A stretch of 64,000 bases of DNA from Amycolatopsis nalaikhensis (GTDB lineage Bacteria > Actinomycetota > Actinomycetes > Mycobacteriales > Pseudonocardiaceae). How positions within the stretch are numbered: the stretch's first letter is position 1; every line of letters starts with the position of its first letter. The DNA lies in assembly GCF_030264295.1 (NCBI RefSeq), contig NZ_CP127173.1:5401501-5465500 (forward strand), read 5' to 3'. The notes below the pieces were generated by a model, which worked only from the letters and a program-made list of their open reading frames with translations, did no database searches and was not told the origin of the DNA. The position numbers were made by a program, and so were the translations under genes. This document shows, in pieces, positions 8,221 to 16,536 of the stretch.

Positions 8221-9075
8221 CTACCCCACACGCTGCATGGCCTTCTCCCGTCGCTGTGCCACCGACGAACCCGCCTCGCGCCGTGCCATGCGGCGCAGCA
8301 GGACCGGGGCCAGGGCCAATCCGATCACGGACCACGCCAGCAGCACGGCGAGGGTCGGCAGCGGCCGCCACGACTGGGCTATCTCGGCGACGACCGCGCC
8401 GTCCGGCAGCAGGGCCGAGCGCATCCCCAGGCCCAGCCAGTACATCGGGAACGCCTGCGCGATGCCCTGGACCCACTCCGGCAACGCCGTGATCGGGTAG
8501 AAGATCCCCGAGATCGCGCCCAGCCCCAGCACCGGCAGCACGATCAGCCCCGTCGAGCGGGCGCTCGTCGTCAGTGATCCCAGTGCCGCCCCGATCGGCA
8601 TCGTCGCCACCAGCCCGATCACCAGGATGCCCAGCAGGTGCAGGTACGACCAGACGCCGTCGGGCGCGAGCGTCGAGCGGTACAGGATCACGCACGGGAT
8701 GAGCGTCACCAGCACACCGCTGAACTGGCCGAGCGACACGGCCACCGTCTTGCCGGTCAGGTAGCCGAGCATGCCGTTCGGGGTCGCCTTCGCCCGCAGC
8801 AGCGTGCCGTCTTCGCGGTCCATCGCCAGGTAGCCCGCCGCGCCGGTCAGGCCGTTGAACACGATGCCCGCGCCGAGCAGGCCCGGTACCGTCGCCGCGC
8901 CGAGGGAGAACGTCGTGCCCGGCAGGGTCGCGTTCCGCATGAAGAACACCGTGCCCAGCAGGAGCAGCGTGAACACGACCTGGCCGATCAGGTCCTCGGA
9001 GTTCGTCCAGGTCTGCTTGAACTCGATCCAGCCGCGCAGGAGCCCGGACCGCAGGGCCGCCGTCTTCGCGTTCAC
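8221..9075 (-). CDS. ABC-2-type transporter permease
   Basis: This integral membrane protein of 284 residues has about six membrane helices and a typical ABC-2 layout, including GIFYPITALPEWVQGIAQAF before the last helices. It pairs with the ATPase encoded just upstream. The start is GTG at 9075, whose last two bases overlap the ATPase stop (GTGA), so an upstream start in the same frame inside the ATPase gene is rejected. The pair resembles drug or lipid exporters of the DrrAB kind, but the substrate cannot be told from sequence. Confidence 0.88.
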   Translation of the reverse strand: MNAKTAALRSGLLRGWIEFKQTWTNSEDLIGQVVFTLLLLGTVFFMRNATLPGTTFSLGAATVPGLLGAGIVFNGLTGAAGYLAMDREDGTLLRAKATPNGMLGYLTGKTVAVSLGQFSGVLVTLIPCVILYRSTLAPDGVWSYLHLLGILVIGLVATMPIGAALGSLTTSARSTGLIVLPVLGLGAISGIFYPITALPEWVQGIAQAFPMYWLGLGMRSALLPDGAVVAEIAQSWRPLPTLAVLLAWSVIGLALAPVLLRRMARREAGSSVAQRREKAMQRVG

Positions 9076-9998
9076 CGCGCACCCGCTTCCTGGAGGCCGA
9101 GCTCCGTCTCGCCGCCGGTCTCGGCGCGGCGGACCAGCGTCATGTAGGTGTCTTCGAGCGACGCCCGCCGGACCTCGAGGTCCGCGACCGCCTCGCCGTG
9201 CTGCTTGAACAAGTCGTACACGTACTTCGTCGCTTCGGTCGTCAGGTGCACGAACCGCTGGCCGTCGACCGTCCAGCGGACCTCGGCCTCTCCCGAGATC
9301 TGCCGCGACAGCGCATCGGCCGAGCCGTCGGCGATGATGCGGCCGCCGTTGAGGATGAGGATCCGGTCGGCCAGCTTCTCGGCCTCGTCGAGGTCGTGCG
9401 TGGTCAGCAGGATCGTGGTGTCCAGCTCGTCGGACAGCCGGTGCACCAGGTCGTGGAACTCGCGCCGCGCCTCCGGGTCGAAGCCCGCGGTCGGCTCGTC
9501 GAGGAACAGCAGCTCGGGACGGCCGACGATGCCGATCGCGACGTCGAGCCGCCGCCGCTGGCCGCCGGAGAGCTGCTTGAGCTTCTTGTGCGCGTGCTCG
9601 GTCAGCCCGACCGCCGCGATGAGCTCGTCGGCGTCCCACGGCCGCGGGTGCGCCGCCGTCGAGTACGGCGCGTAGTACCGGCCGAGGTGCGCGAGCAGCT
9701 CGCGGACGCGCCACTTCCCGTGGTCGCGCCACGACTGGAGCACGACCCCCAGCCGCGCCCGCCAGTCTTCGCCGCCGCGCGCCGGGTCCGTGCCCAGCAC
9801 GCTCACCTCGCCCGCCGACCGCATCCGGAAGCCTTCGAGGATCTCGATCGTGGTCGTCTTGCCCGCGCCGTTCGGGCCGAGCAGGCAGACGACCTCACCC
9901 CGGCAGGCCTCGAACTCGACGCCGTGGAGCACGTCGTTCGCGCCGTAGCGCATCCGCAGCCCGCGCACGCGGACGACGGGATCCGCCGCATCTCTCAT
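9072..9998 (-). CDS. ABC transporter ATP-binding protein (DrrA-like)
   Basis: This cytoplasmic ATPase of about 308 residues has all motifs intact: Walker A GPNGAGKTTT near residue 42, signature LSGGQRRR near 142, Walker B LLFLDEPTAG near 163 and the switch His in TTHDLDEA near 200. A C-terminal extension of about 90 residues (after GGRIIADGSADAL) is typical of DrrA-type exporters. It is the first gene of the operon ATPase-permease-XRE regulator. ATG at 9998 was preferred over GTG at 10001 because the purine-rich GGGGGTGA then has better spacing. Confidence 0.9.
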   Translation of the reverse strand: MRDAADPVVRVRGLRMRYGANDVLHGVEFEACRGEVVCLLGPNGAGKTTTIEILEGFRMRSAGEVSVLGTDPARGGEDWRARLGVVLQSWRDHGKWRVRELLAHLGRYYAPYSTAAHPRPWDADELIAAVGLTEHAHKKLKQLSGGQRRRLDVAIGIVGRPELLFLDEPTAGFDPEARREFHDLVHRLSDELDTTILLTTHDLDEAEKLADRILILNGGRIIADGSADALSRQISGEAEVRWTVDGQRFVHLTTEATKYVYDLFKQHGEAVADLEVRRASLEDTYMTLVRRAETGGETELGLQEAGAR

Positions 9999-10024
9999 CA
10001 CGAGTCACCCCCATCTGACTGGTG

Positions 10025-10058
10025 CGATCGAATGTAGCACACCTACTACATCCGATCG
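10025..10058. promoter_or_regulatory. Inverted repeat overlapping the promoter of the ABC exporter operon
   Basis: The arms CGATCGAATGTAG (10025-10037) and CTACATCCGATCG (10046-10058) are complementary with one mismatch and an 8-base spacer. On the minus strand TACATT within the repeat is a good -10 candidate, placing the transcript start about 25 bases before the ATPase gene. The location fits an operator for a dimeric repressor, possibly the XRE protein of this operon. The repeat is seen directly; its ligand is inferred. Confidence 0.55.
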
Positions 10059-10108
10059 GACTTCTGCTCTCCCGGGAACTTGACCGGTGGTCACCCGGTT
10101 CGCCGGGC

Positions 10109-10423
10109 ATGGGAACTTGGCTGGGCCTGGCCCTTCCGGGCGGCGTCGTGATCCTGCTGGTCCTGGCCGCGATCGAGCTGCGGCCGCGCAAGAACGGCTC
10201 GCGCTTCAAGGCACGGCTGTCCGCGACCTACCTCGAAGAGACGACGGCGTTCCTCTACGGCACCAAACGGCGTGAGCTGGAACACCGGGAAACCATGTCG
10301 ATGCTCGTCGAGCAGGACGCCGAGGGCGCGCCACCCCTGCGTGACGTGGACATCGAGGCCGGGATCGCCCGGATCCGGCCCCGCGCGGACCCGCCGGAGC
10401 CGGAAAACCGCCAGCTACAGTGA
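10109..10423 (+). CDS. Small membrane protein, DUF6191-like
   Basis: This 104-residue protein has one N-terminal membrane helix (WLGLALPGGVVILLVLAAIEL) followed by a charged cytoplasmic tail with ATYLEETTAFLYGTKRRELEH. The pattern resembles the actinobacterial DUF6191 family of unknown function; that assignment is from memory of the family. It ends four bases before the cobG start. It may share a transcript with the cobG block, although a -10-like box just before cobG suggests a separate leaderless promoter. Confidence 0.65.
   Translation: MGTWLGLALPGGVVILLVLAAIELRPRKNGSRFKARLSATYLEETTAFLYGTKRRELEHRETMSMLVEQDAEGAPPLRDVDIEAGIARIRPRADPPEPENRQLQ
10416..10421 (+). promoter_or_regulatory. Possible -10 box for a leaderless cobG transcript
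   Basis: TACAGT ends six bases before the cobG ATG, the spacing expected for a leaderless transcript starting at the ATG, and no Shine-Dalgarno sequence is visible. Leaderless genes are common in actinomycetes. The box lies at the end of the DUF6191-like gene. Weak evidence by itself. Confidence 0.3.
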
Positions 10424-10427
10424 CCCC

Positions 10428-11501
10428 ATGCCGACCCCAGCACGCGTGCGAGCCGACGCGTGCCCTGGTGTTTTCGCACCCCACGACGCCGCCGACGGGC
10501 CGTTGGCGCGGGTGCGGCTGCCCGGCGGCGCGGTTTCCGCAGCGCAGTTGCACGCGCTCGCCGACGCCGCCGAAGCGTGCGGCGACGGCGACCTCCACCT
10601 CACCTCCCGCGGCAACATCCAGCTGCGCGCGGTCACCCGGCCCGGCCTCGCCGCCCGGCTGACCGACGCGGGCCTGCTGCCGTCGCCGTCGCACGAGCGG
10701 GTCCGCAACGTCCTCGCGTCGCCGTTGAGCGGGATCCGTGGCGGTCTCGCCGACGTCCGGGGCTTGGCCGCCGCGCTCGACGCCGTGCTCTGCGCGACCC
10801 CGGAGCTGGCCGAACTGCCCGGCCGCTTCCTCTTCGCCTTCGACGACGGCCGCGGGGACGTGGCCGGGGAAGGCGCCGACGTCTGCTGGCGGGCGACCGG
10901 ACCCGCGGCAGGAACCGTGCTGCTCGCGGGCGGCGACACCGGACGTCGGGTGGCGCGCGCCGACGCCGTGGCGACGCTCGTCGAGATCGCGCTGGAGTTC
11001 GGCCGGGTCCGCGGCTCCGCCTGGCGCGTAGCCGAACTCGACGACCCGGCCTGGCGCGGCACGCCGGTGCCGCGGGTGCCCGGAGAAGTGCCGGTCGGCC
11101 TGATCGAGCGCGACGGCGGTCTCGCGGCCGGTGTCGTGCCGCGGTTCGGTCAGCTGAGCGCGTCGCAAACTCGCGCGTTGGCGGACTTCGGCCCGGCGCT
11201 CGTGACGCCGTGGAAGTCGCTGGTCCTGCCGGACGTGCCCGCCGACGTCTTCGACCGGCTGGGCTTCGGCGGCGAGCCGCTCGGCACCACCGCCTGCATC
11301 GGACGGCCGGGCTGCGCGAAGTCGCGCGCCGACGTCCGGGCCGACGCGGTGTTCCGGCCGGGCCTGCGCGCGCACTTCTCGGGTTGCGAACGGCGGTGCG
11401 GGAAGCCGTCGCAGTCCCATGTGGACGTTGTCGCCGAAGCGGGGGGCTACCGCATCGACGGCCGCTGGGTGCCGCTCGACGAGATGGAAGGGAAGCTGTG
11501 A
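10428..11501 (+). CDS. cobG: CobG, precorrin-3B synthase
   Basis: This 357-residue monooxygenase related to sulfite/nitrite reductases converts precorrin-3A to precorrin-3B in the oxygen-dependent pathway. The C-terminal half carries the 4Fe-4S/siroheme-type ligands: ACIGRPGCAK (Cys-x5-Cys) and FSGCERRCGKP (Cys-x3-Cys). The N-terminal half has the ferredoxin-like repeat with LHLTSRGNIQLR. CobG marks the aerobic route. It overlaps cobH by four bases (GTGA). Confidence 0.93.
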   Translation: MPTPARVRADACPGVFAPHDAADGPLARVRLPGGAVSAAQLHALADAAEACGDGDLHLTSRGNIQLRAVTRPGLAARLTDAGLLPSPSHERVRNVLASPLSGIRGGLADVRGLAAALDAVLCATPELAELPGRFLFAFDDGRGDVAGEGADVCWRATGPAAGTVLLAGGDTGRRVARADAVATLVEIALEFGRVRGSAWRVAELDDPAWRGTPVPRVPGEVPVGLIERDGGLAAGVVPRFGQLSASQTRALADFGPALVTPWKSLVLPDVPADVFDRLGFGGEPLGTTACIGRPGCAKSRADVRADAVFRPGLRAHFSGCERRCGKPSQSHVDVVAEAGGYRIDGRWVPLDEMEGKL

Positions 11502-12121
11502 TCGACTACCTGCGGGACGGTGCCGAGATCTACCGGCACTCGTTCGCCACGATCCGCGAAGAGGCGGACCTGGCGATCCTGCCCGACGACGTGGCGGGCC
11601 TGGCGGTCCGGATGATCCACGCCTGCGGCATGGTCGATCTGGTCGACGACCTGCGCTACACGCTCGACGTCGTCGAGTCCGGCCGGGCCGCGCTCGAAGC
11701 CGGGGCGCCGATCCTGTGTGACGCGCAGATGATCGCCAGCGGCGTCACCCGGCGCCGCCTGCCCGCGGGCAACGAAGTGCTGTGCACGCTGTCGGACCCG
11801 AGCGTGCCCGGGCTCGCCGAGCGGATGGGCACCACGCGGTCGGCCGCGGCGCTGGAACTGTGGCGCGACAAGCTGCCCGGCTCGGTCGTGGCGATCGGCA
11901 ACGCGCCGACCGCGCTGTTCCGCCTGCTGGAGATCCTCGACGAAGGTGTCGGCGTGCCCGCGGCGATCATCGGCGTCCCGGTCGGGTTCGTCGGCGCGGT
12001 GGAGTCCAAAGTGGAGCTGGCCAAGCGCGCGCCCGCGCCGTACCTGGTGGTGCACGGGCGGCGCGGCGGCAGCGCGATGGCCGTCGCGGCGATCAATGCC
12101 CTCGCGAGCGCCGAAGAATGA
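11498..12121 (+). CDS. cobH: CobH, precorrin-8X methylmutase
   Basis: This 207-residue enzyme moves the C11 methyl group to C12, turning precorrin-8X into hydrogenobyrinic acid. Conserved stretches are MIHACGMVDLVDDLRY (with the catalytic-type His near residue 36), ILCDAQMIASGVTRRRLP and VGFVGAVESKVEL. Length fits the family (about 210). The start is GTG at 11498, overlapping the cobG stop; its own stop overlaps the cobIJ ATG (ATGA), so the three genes form a coupled operon. Confidence 0.95.
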   Translation: MIDYLRDGAEIYRHSFATIREEADLAILPDDVAGLAVRMIHACGMVDLVDDLRYTLDVVESGRAALEAGAPILCDAQMIASGVTRRRLPAGNEVLCTLSDPSVPGLAERMGTTRSAAALELWRDKLPGSVVAIGNAPTALFRLLEILDEGVGVPAAIIGVPVGFVGAVESKVELAKRAPAPYLVVHGRRGGSAMAVAAINALASAEE

Positions 12122-13617
12122 GCCTGGGCAAGCTGTACGGCGTCGGGCTCGGCCCCGGCGACCCGGAACTGATGACGGTCAAGGCGGCCCGGCTGATCTC
12201 CGAGGCGCAGGTGATCGCCTACCACTGCGCGCGGCACGGCCGCAGCATCGCGCGCTCGGTCGCCGAACCGTACCTGCGCGAGGGGCAGATCGAGGAGAAG
12301 CTCGTCTACCCGGTGACCACGGAGACGACCGACCACCCCGGCGGCTACGAAGGCGCGATCGCCGACTTCTACGAGCTGAGCGCGAAACGGCTCGCCGAGC
12401 ACCTCGACGCGGGCCGCGACGTCGTCCTGCTCTGCGAAGGCGACCCCTTCTTCTACGGCTCCTACATGTACATGCACGAACGGCTCGCCGGGCGGTTCGA
12501 GGCGATCGTCGTGCCCGGTGTGACGTCGGTGAGCGCGGCGTCGTCGATGCTCGGCCGCCCGCTGGTCCAGCGCGACGAAGTGCTGACCGTGCTCCCCGGC
12601 ACGCTCCCCGCGCCCGAGCTGGCGCGACGCCTCGCGGACACCGACGCGGCGGCCGTGCTGAAGCTGGGCCGCACCTTCGGCGCGGTTCGGGAAGCCTTGG
12701 CGGAGGCCGGAAAGCTCGACGACGCCGTCTACGTCGAACGCGCGACCTGGGGTCAGCAGCGGATCGAGCCGTTCGGCGACGTCGACCCGTCGACCGTCCC
12801 GTACTTCTCGCTCGCGTTGCTGCCGAGCCCGGCGTACGCGTCGCGGCAGGCTCCTCCGGCGGCTCCGGCTCCGGCTCACGAAAACGGAGAAGGCGGCGAA
12901 GTGGTCGTCGTCGGCCTCGGCCCGGCGGGACCGGAATGGCTGACGCCGGAAGCGTCGGCGGAGCTGGCCGCGGCCGAGCACGTCGTCGGGTACGGCCCGT
13001 ACGTCGCCCGGGTCCCGCAGAAGGCCGGGCAGCAGCGGCACGCGTCCGGCAACCGCGTCGAAGCGGACCGGGCGGTCGAAGCCTTGAACCTGGCGGCTTC
13101 CGGCGCGCGGGTCGCGGTGGTCTCCTCCGGCGACCCCGGGGTGTTCGCCATGGCGTCGGCGGTGCTGGAGCAGGTCGCCGCCGGGCACGGCGCGGGCGTC
13201 CGGGTCCGGATCGTGCCGGGCGTGACGGCGGCGCAGGCGGCCGCGTCCCGCGTCGGCGCGCCGCTCGGGCACGACTACTGCGTGCTTTCCCTCTCCGACC
13301 GGCTCAAGCCGTGGGAGATCATCGAGAAGCGGCTCGACGCGGCGGGCGCGGCGGACCTGGTGCTGGCGCTGTACAACCCGGCGTCGCGGTCCCGGACGAC
13401 CCAGCTCGCCGACGCCCGCGCCGTGCTGCTCCGCCACCGGGCGCCGGAGACGCCGGTGGTGGTGGCGCGGGACGTCGGCGGGCCGGAAGAGGACATCCGG
13501 ACCACCACGCTGGGCGACCTCGACCCGTCCACAGTGGACATGCGCTGCCTGCTGATCGTGGGGTCCAGCCGCACCCGCGTGGACGGCGGCGTCGTCTGGA
13601 CCCCACGCAGCTACTAG
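12118..13617 (+). CDS. cobIJ: CobIJ, fused precorrin-2 C20- and precorrin-3B C17-methyltransferase
   Basis: Two tetrapyrrole methylase domains sit in one 499-residue chain. The N-terminal CobI half (residues about 4-245) has LYGVGLGPGDPELMTVKAA and CEGDPFFYGSYMYMHERL. A Pro/Ala linker around 250-265 leads to the CobJ half, with VVVVGLGPAGPEWLTPEA, SSGDPGVFAMASAVLE and LYNPASRSRTTQL. The first half makes precorrin-3A from precorrin-2; the second acts after CobG on precorrin-3B. The same fusion is known in mycobacteria and other actinobacteria. It is the last gene of the cobGHIJ operon and ends two bases before an 85-bp palindromic repeat. Confidence 0.95.
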   Translation: MSLGKLYGVGLGPGDPELMTVKAARLISEAQVIAYHCARHGRSIARSVAEPYLREGQIEEKLVYPVTTETTDHPGGYEGAIADFYELSAKRLAEHLDAGRDVVLLCEGDPFFYGSYMYMHERLAGRFEAIVVPGVTSVSAASSMLGRPLVQRDEVLTVLPGTLPAPELARRLADTDAAAVLKLGRTFGAVREALAEAGKLDDAVYVERATWGQQRIEPFGDVDPSTVPYFSLALLPSPAYASRQAPPAAPAPAHENGEGGEVVVVGLGPAGPEWLTPEASAELAAAEHVVGYGPYVARVPQKAGQQRHASGNRVEADRAVEALNLAASGARVAVVSSGDPGVFAMASAVLEQVAAGHGAGVRVRIVPGVTAAQAAASRVGAPLGHDYCVLSLSDRLKPWEIIEKRLDAAGAADLVLALYNPASRSRTTQLADARAVLLRHRAPETPVVVARDVGGPEEDIRTTTLGDLDPSTVDMRCLLIVGSSRTRVDGGVVWTPRSY

Positions 13618-13619
13618 GA

Positions 13620-13704
13620 CGGGCTGAAGGGGACTTTCCTGGCATCAGATGCGAGGAAAGTCCCCTTCAGCTCATCAGATGAGACGAACGTCCCCTTCAG
13701 CCCG
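13620..13704. repeat. 85-bp palindromic element, copy 1 (between convergent cobIJ and sedolisin genes)
   Basis: The element begins CGGGCTGAAGGGGAC and ends with its exact complement GTCCCCTTCAGCCCG. An internal pair, CTGAAGGGGACTTTCCT facing AGGAAAGTCCCCTTCAG, can form a strong hairpin, with GCATCAGATG modules between. It begins two bases after the cobIJ stop and ends exactly at the stop codon of the sedolisin gene on the other strand, so it may serve as a bidirectional terminator. Confidence 0.85.
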
Positions 13705-15684
13705 CTAGCCGAGGCCGGTCAGGAACGCGGCTCCGTTCGGGGTGCCGACGCCGGTGACGTCGTCGTAGCCGTCGCGGACGTGGATGGTCAGCACGGCGTC
13801 GGCGTCGAGCGAGCGCAGGCTCGCCGCCGAGTACCCGGCCGAGGCGTCCACCGAGTTGTTGTAGTTGACCCGGGCGACCGCCATCGGCGCGGGCGGCTGC
13901 CGCACGTCGTGGAACGCGGACGTGCCCGCCTTCGCGTACAGCAGCGGGTTGGCGAAGCCGAACGTGCGGCCCGCCTGCTGCTGCGCGAGCGCGACGAAGG
14001 CGGCGAACAGCGGTGAGGCGAGGCTCGTGCCGCCGATGCGGTACTCGCTGTACTTCACCGAGCCGTCCGGGAACGCCTGCGTCTGCCCGATGAGGAAACC
14101 GGTGTTCGGGTCGGCCAGCGCGGCCACGTCCGGCACCGCGCGCATCGGCCGCGGCCGCGCGCCGTTCGCCGTCGCGATGCTGTTCGGCACCACCCCGGCC
14201 TGGTACGCGGGCTGGGTGAACAGCCGGCTCGTGCCGCCGCCGGCGCCGCCGAAGAACTCACCCGGCGGGGTCGGCACCCAGGTGCCGTTGGTCAGCGTCG
14301 AGCGCCCGGTCTCCCAGCCGGTCTCGAACAGGTACTCGCCGCCCGCGCCGACACCCAGCGACGTCCCGCCGACCGCGGTCACCCACGGGCTCACCGCGGG
14401 CCAGTCCGGCGTCGCGTTCGGGAAGTTCGCGGCGATGCCATCGGTCTCGTCGGCGTTGTCCCCGCTGGAGAAGTAGACGCCGATGCCGGTCGCCGCCGCC
14501 TCGATGAGCGTGTCGTTGAACGGCTTGACGTACCCCGGCGGCAGCAGCTCGGTCGAGAACCCGTAGGAGTTCGTCACGATCGAGGCCAGGTGCTGGTCGA
14601 CGACGTGGTTCATCGCCGCGTCGAGGTCCTGGTAGTTGTTCGGCGAACCGACGTACACGATGTTCGCGCCCGGCGCGATGCTGTGCACCGCCTCGACGTC
14701 CAGGGTCTCCTCGCCGTACCAGCCCTGCGGGTCCTGCGCCGGGTTCTGCGGCCGCTTGTACACGCCGGGCGGCGCCACCTGGGTGAACTGGTTGCCCGAC
14801 AGCTGCGGCAGCCCGTGCAGGCGCGAGTAGGTGTTGACGTCGGAGAGGATCGTCGGGGACGCGTAGGCGTCGATGATCGCGACGGTCTGGCCCGCGCCGT
14901 TGTTCCCGGCGGCGATGGCCTGCTGGACGCCGTACGCGCTCTGCAGCTGCGAAGGCGTGTACCCGCACGGCGCCCACGGGTTCGGGTGGCCGTAGGCGTC
15001 CGGCACCTTGATGCCGTCGGGGGTCAGCGTGGTCGCGGTCGTCTTCTCGCCGTAGTAGACCGAGCACGGCGGGGCGTTGACGAAGGCGGGCGACGGCGTC
15101 GCGGCCGGTCCGGCCGACGGCTGGATCAGCGCGGACGACTCGTCGAGCCCGACCACCGCGGTGATGCCCGCGGGCAGCCCGGCGGGCAGCGACAGTTCCT
15201 TCTCCGGCGCGCGCAGCGTCTTGCCCGCGACCTTGAACTCGCCGAAGGTGGTGCCGAACGCCGCCGCGGCCTGCGCGACCGTGCCTTCGGCCTGCACGTA
15301 CCGGTGGTTGCCCGGCGTGTAGCCGACGTTGAACCCGGCCTTGCGCAGCCACTGCTGCACCGCGCTCACGTCGTTCTGCGACGGCGCGAACCGCTGCCGG
15401 AACTGCGCGGCGGTCAGGAACCGGCCGTAGTCGGCCGAACCCGGCGTCGAAACGCGGCTCGCCAACGCGGCGGCGTCACCGGCCCAGCCGAGGTAGACGC
15501 GGAACGCGACGTTGTCCGCCGTATCGGCGGCTCCGGCACGGGCGGACGACGTGGCCCAGGCCGGGACACTGCCCGGCAGAGTGGTCCGGTCGCTCGCCGA
15601 GGCCGCGGCGGCTCCGATCAGGAGCCCGGCGGTCGTCACGGCCGTGACGGCCAGTGCGGCCAACCGGGACGCGGGTGTGCGCAT
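13705..15684 (-). CDS. Secreted S53 family peptidase (sedolisin/kumamolisin type)
   Basis: This 659-residue secreted serine-carboxyl protease starts with a signal peptide (residues 1-30, ending ..GAAAASASA). A pro-kumamolisin activation domain follows (about 55-190, with FLTAAQFRQRFAP), then the S53 catalytic domain. The Glu/Asp pair lies in GEETLDVEAVHSIAPGA near residue 330, and the nucleophile Ser is residue 554 in GGTSLASP; the family consensus is SGTS, here GGTS. A C-terminal calcium-site motif DDVTGVGTPNG ends the chain. No link to cobalamin is visible; it sits between convergent and tandem unrelated genes. Confidence 0.92.
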   Translation of the reverse strand: MRTPASRLAALAVTAVTTAGLLIGAAAASASDRTTLPGSVPAWATSSARAGAADTADNVAFRVYLGWAGDAAALASRVSTPGSADYGRFLTAAQFRQRFAPSQNDVSAVQQWLRKAGFNVGYTPGNHRYVQAEGTVAQAAAAFGTTFGEFKVAGKTLRAPEKELSLPAGLPAGITAVVGLDESSALIQPSAGPAATPSPAFVNAPPCSVYYGEKTTATTLTPDGIKVPDAYGHPNPWAPCGYTPSQLQSAYGVQQAIAAGNNGAGQTVAIIDAYASPTILSDVNTYSRLHGLPQLSGNQFTQVAPPGVYKRPQNPAQDPQGWYGEETLDVEAVHSIAPGANIVYVGSPNNYQDLDAAMNHVVDQHLASIVTNSYGFSTELLPPGYVKPFNDTLIEAAATGIGVYFSSGDNADETDGIAANFPNATPDWPAVSPWVTAVGGTSLGVGAGGEYLFETGWETGRSTLTNGTWVPTPPGEFFGGAGGGTSRLFTQPAYQAGVVPNSIATANGARPRPMRAVPDVAALADPNTGFLIGQTQAFPDGSVKYSEYRIGGTSLASPLFAAFVALAQQQAGRTFGFANPLLYAKAGTSAFHDVRQPPAPMAVARVNYNNSVDASAGYSAASLRSLDADAVLTIHVRDGYDDVTGVGTPNGAAFLTGLG

Positions 15685-15872
15685 CGCTGGTCCTCCTCGC
15701 GAAAAGGTGCCCCTGCGACGGTGGAAGGGCGAGGAGAAAACTAGTTCCGTGAATGGGACCTGAAAAGGTTCGTGATCGAGTCGATGCGGGTAACGGATAT
15801 TTCGGGCGGAACATTCTTGGCGAATAAAATCCGTTAACCGGAAAAGAATTGTTGCCGCGCGGATACCGCCAC

Positions 15873-16478
15873 TCAGGGTAGCCCGGCTTCGCGCGCACGG
15901 GCGCCGACGATCGCCCGGTCGGCGGTACCGAACTTCGCCAGGATGCCGCAGACGACGTTGCGGACGGTCTTGGGCGCGAGGTTCAGCCGCGCGGCGATCG
16001 CGAGGTTCCCGAGGTCGTCGGCGAGCAGGCCGAGCACCTCGCGCTCGCGGGCGGTCAGGTCCGGCAGGGACGGCGGGGGACCGGTGAGCCGCGCGTACAG
16101 CCGGGCGGCGGCGTCCTCCCCGAACACCGCGGCGCCGCCCGCGACGACCCGGATCGCCCGGGCCAGGTCGGCCGGGCCCGCGTCCTCGTGCAGCAGCCCG
16201 CGGGCGCCGGCCCGCATCGCCGCGACCACCAGCTCGCCCGCGTCCGGCGCGGTCAGCACGAGCACCGGCGTCGGCCGCGCGTGGCGGACCACGGCGAGCC
16301 CGGCCCGATCGGCCGGCCGCAGCAGCAGGACGTCCGGACGGGCGGCCGAAAGGGCGCGAAGGACCGCGCCCGGGTCCGGCGACACCGGCCCGACCACCTC
16401 GATACCGTCGCCCGGCACGGGCACCACCGGCACGCCGGCGGCGACGACTGTGAGCAGTTTCCCCAGGCTGCGCGTCAT
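15873..16478 (-). CDS. LuxR-family regulator with degenerate receiver domain
   Basis: This DNA-binding regulator of about 201 residues has an N-terminal receiver-like fold and a C-terminal LuxR HTH (LTAREREVLGLLADDLGNLAIAARLNLAPKTVRNVVCGILAKF). At the position where receivers carry the phospho-acceptor Asp, this protein reads DVLLLRP, with Arg instead, so phosphorylation control is unlikely. The start is ATG at 16478 (GTG at 16481 is possible). It is divergent from the HTH-nSTAND-WD40 gene with about 58 bases between starts, so the pair may share control. Confidence 0.82.
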   Translation of the reverse strand: MTRSLGKLLTVVAAGVPVVPVPGDGIEVVGPVSPDPGAVLRALSAARPDVLLLRPADRAGLAVVRHARPTPVLVLTAPDAGELVVAAMRAGARGLLHEDAGPADLARAIRVVAGGAAVFGEDAAARLYARLTGPPPSLPDLTAREREVLGLLADDLGNLAIAARLNLAPKTVRNVVCGILAKFGTADRAIVGARAREAGLP

Positions 16479-16536
16479 CACACGGACGGTTCTAGCGCGG
16501 AAATCTTGTCCAGTGTCGGGCCGCTTCCGGTGAACA

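Noticed and set aside
12118..13617. Frameshift joining separate cobI and cobJ genes
   Set aside because: The frame is continuous through a Pro/Ala linker, and the fusion is a known actinobacterial arrangement.
13619..13710. Short peptides of the type MKGTxxASDxMK encoded by the 85-bp repeats
   Set aside because: The frames come from the palindromic repeat itself, differ between copies and have no ribosome-binding context of their own.
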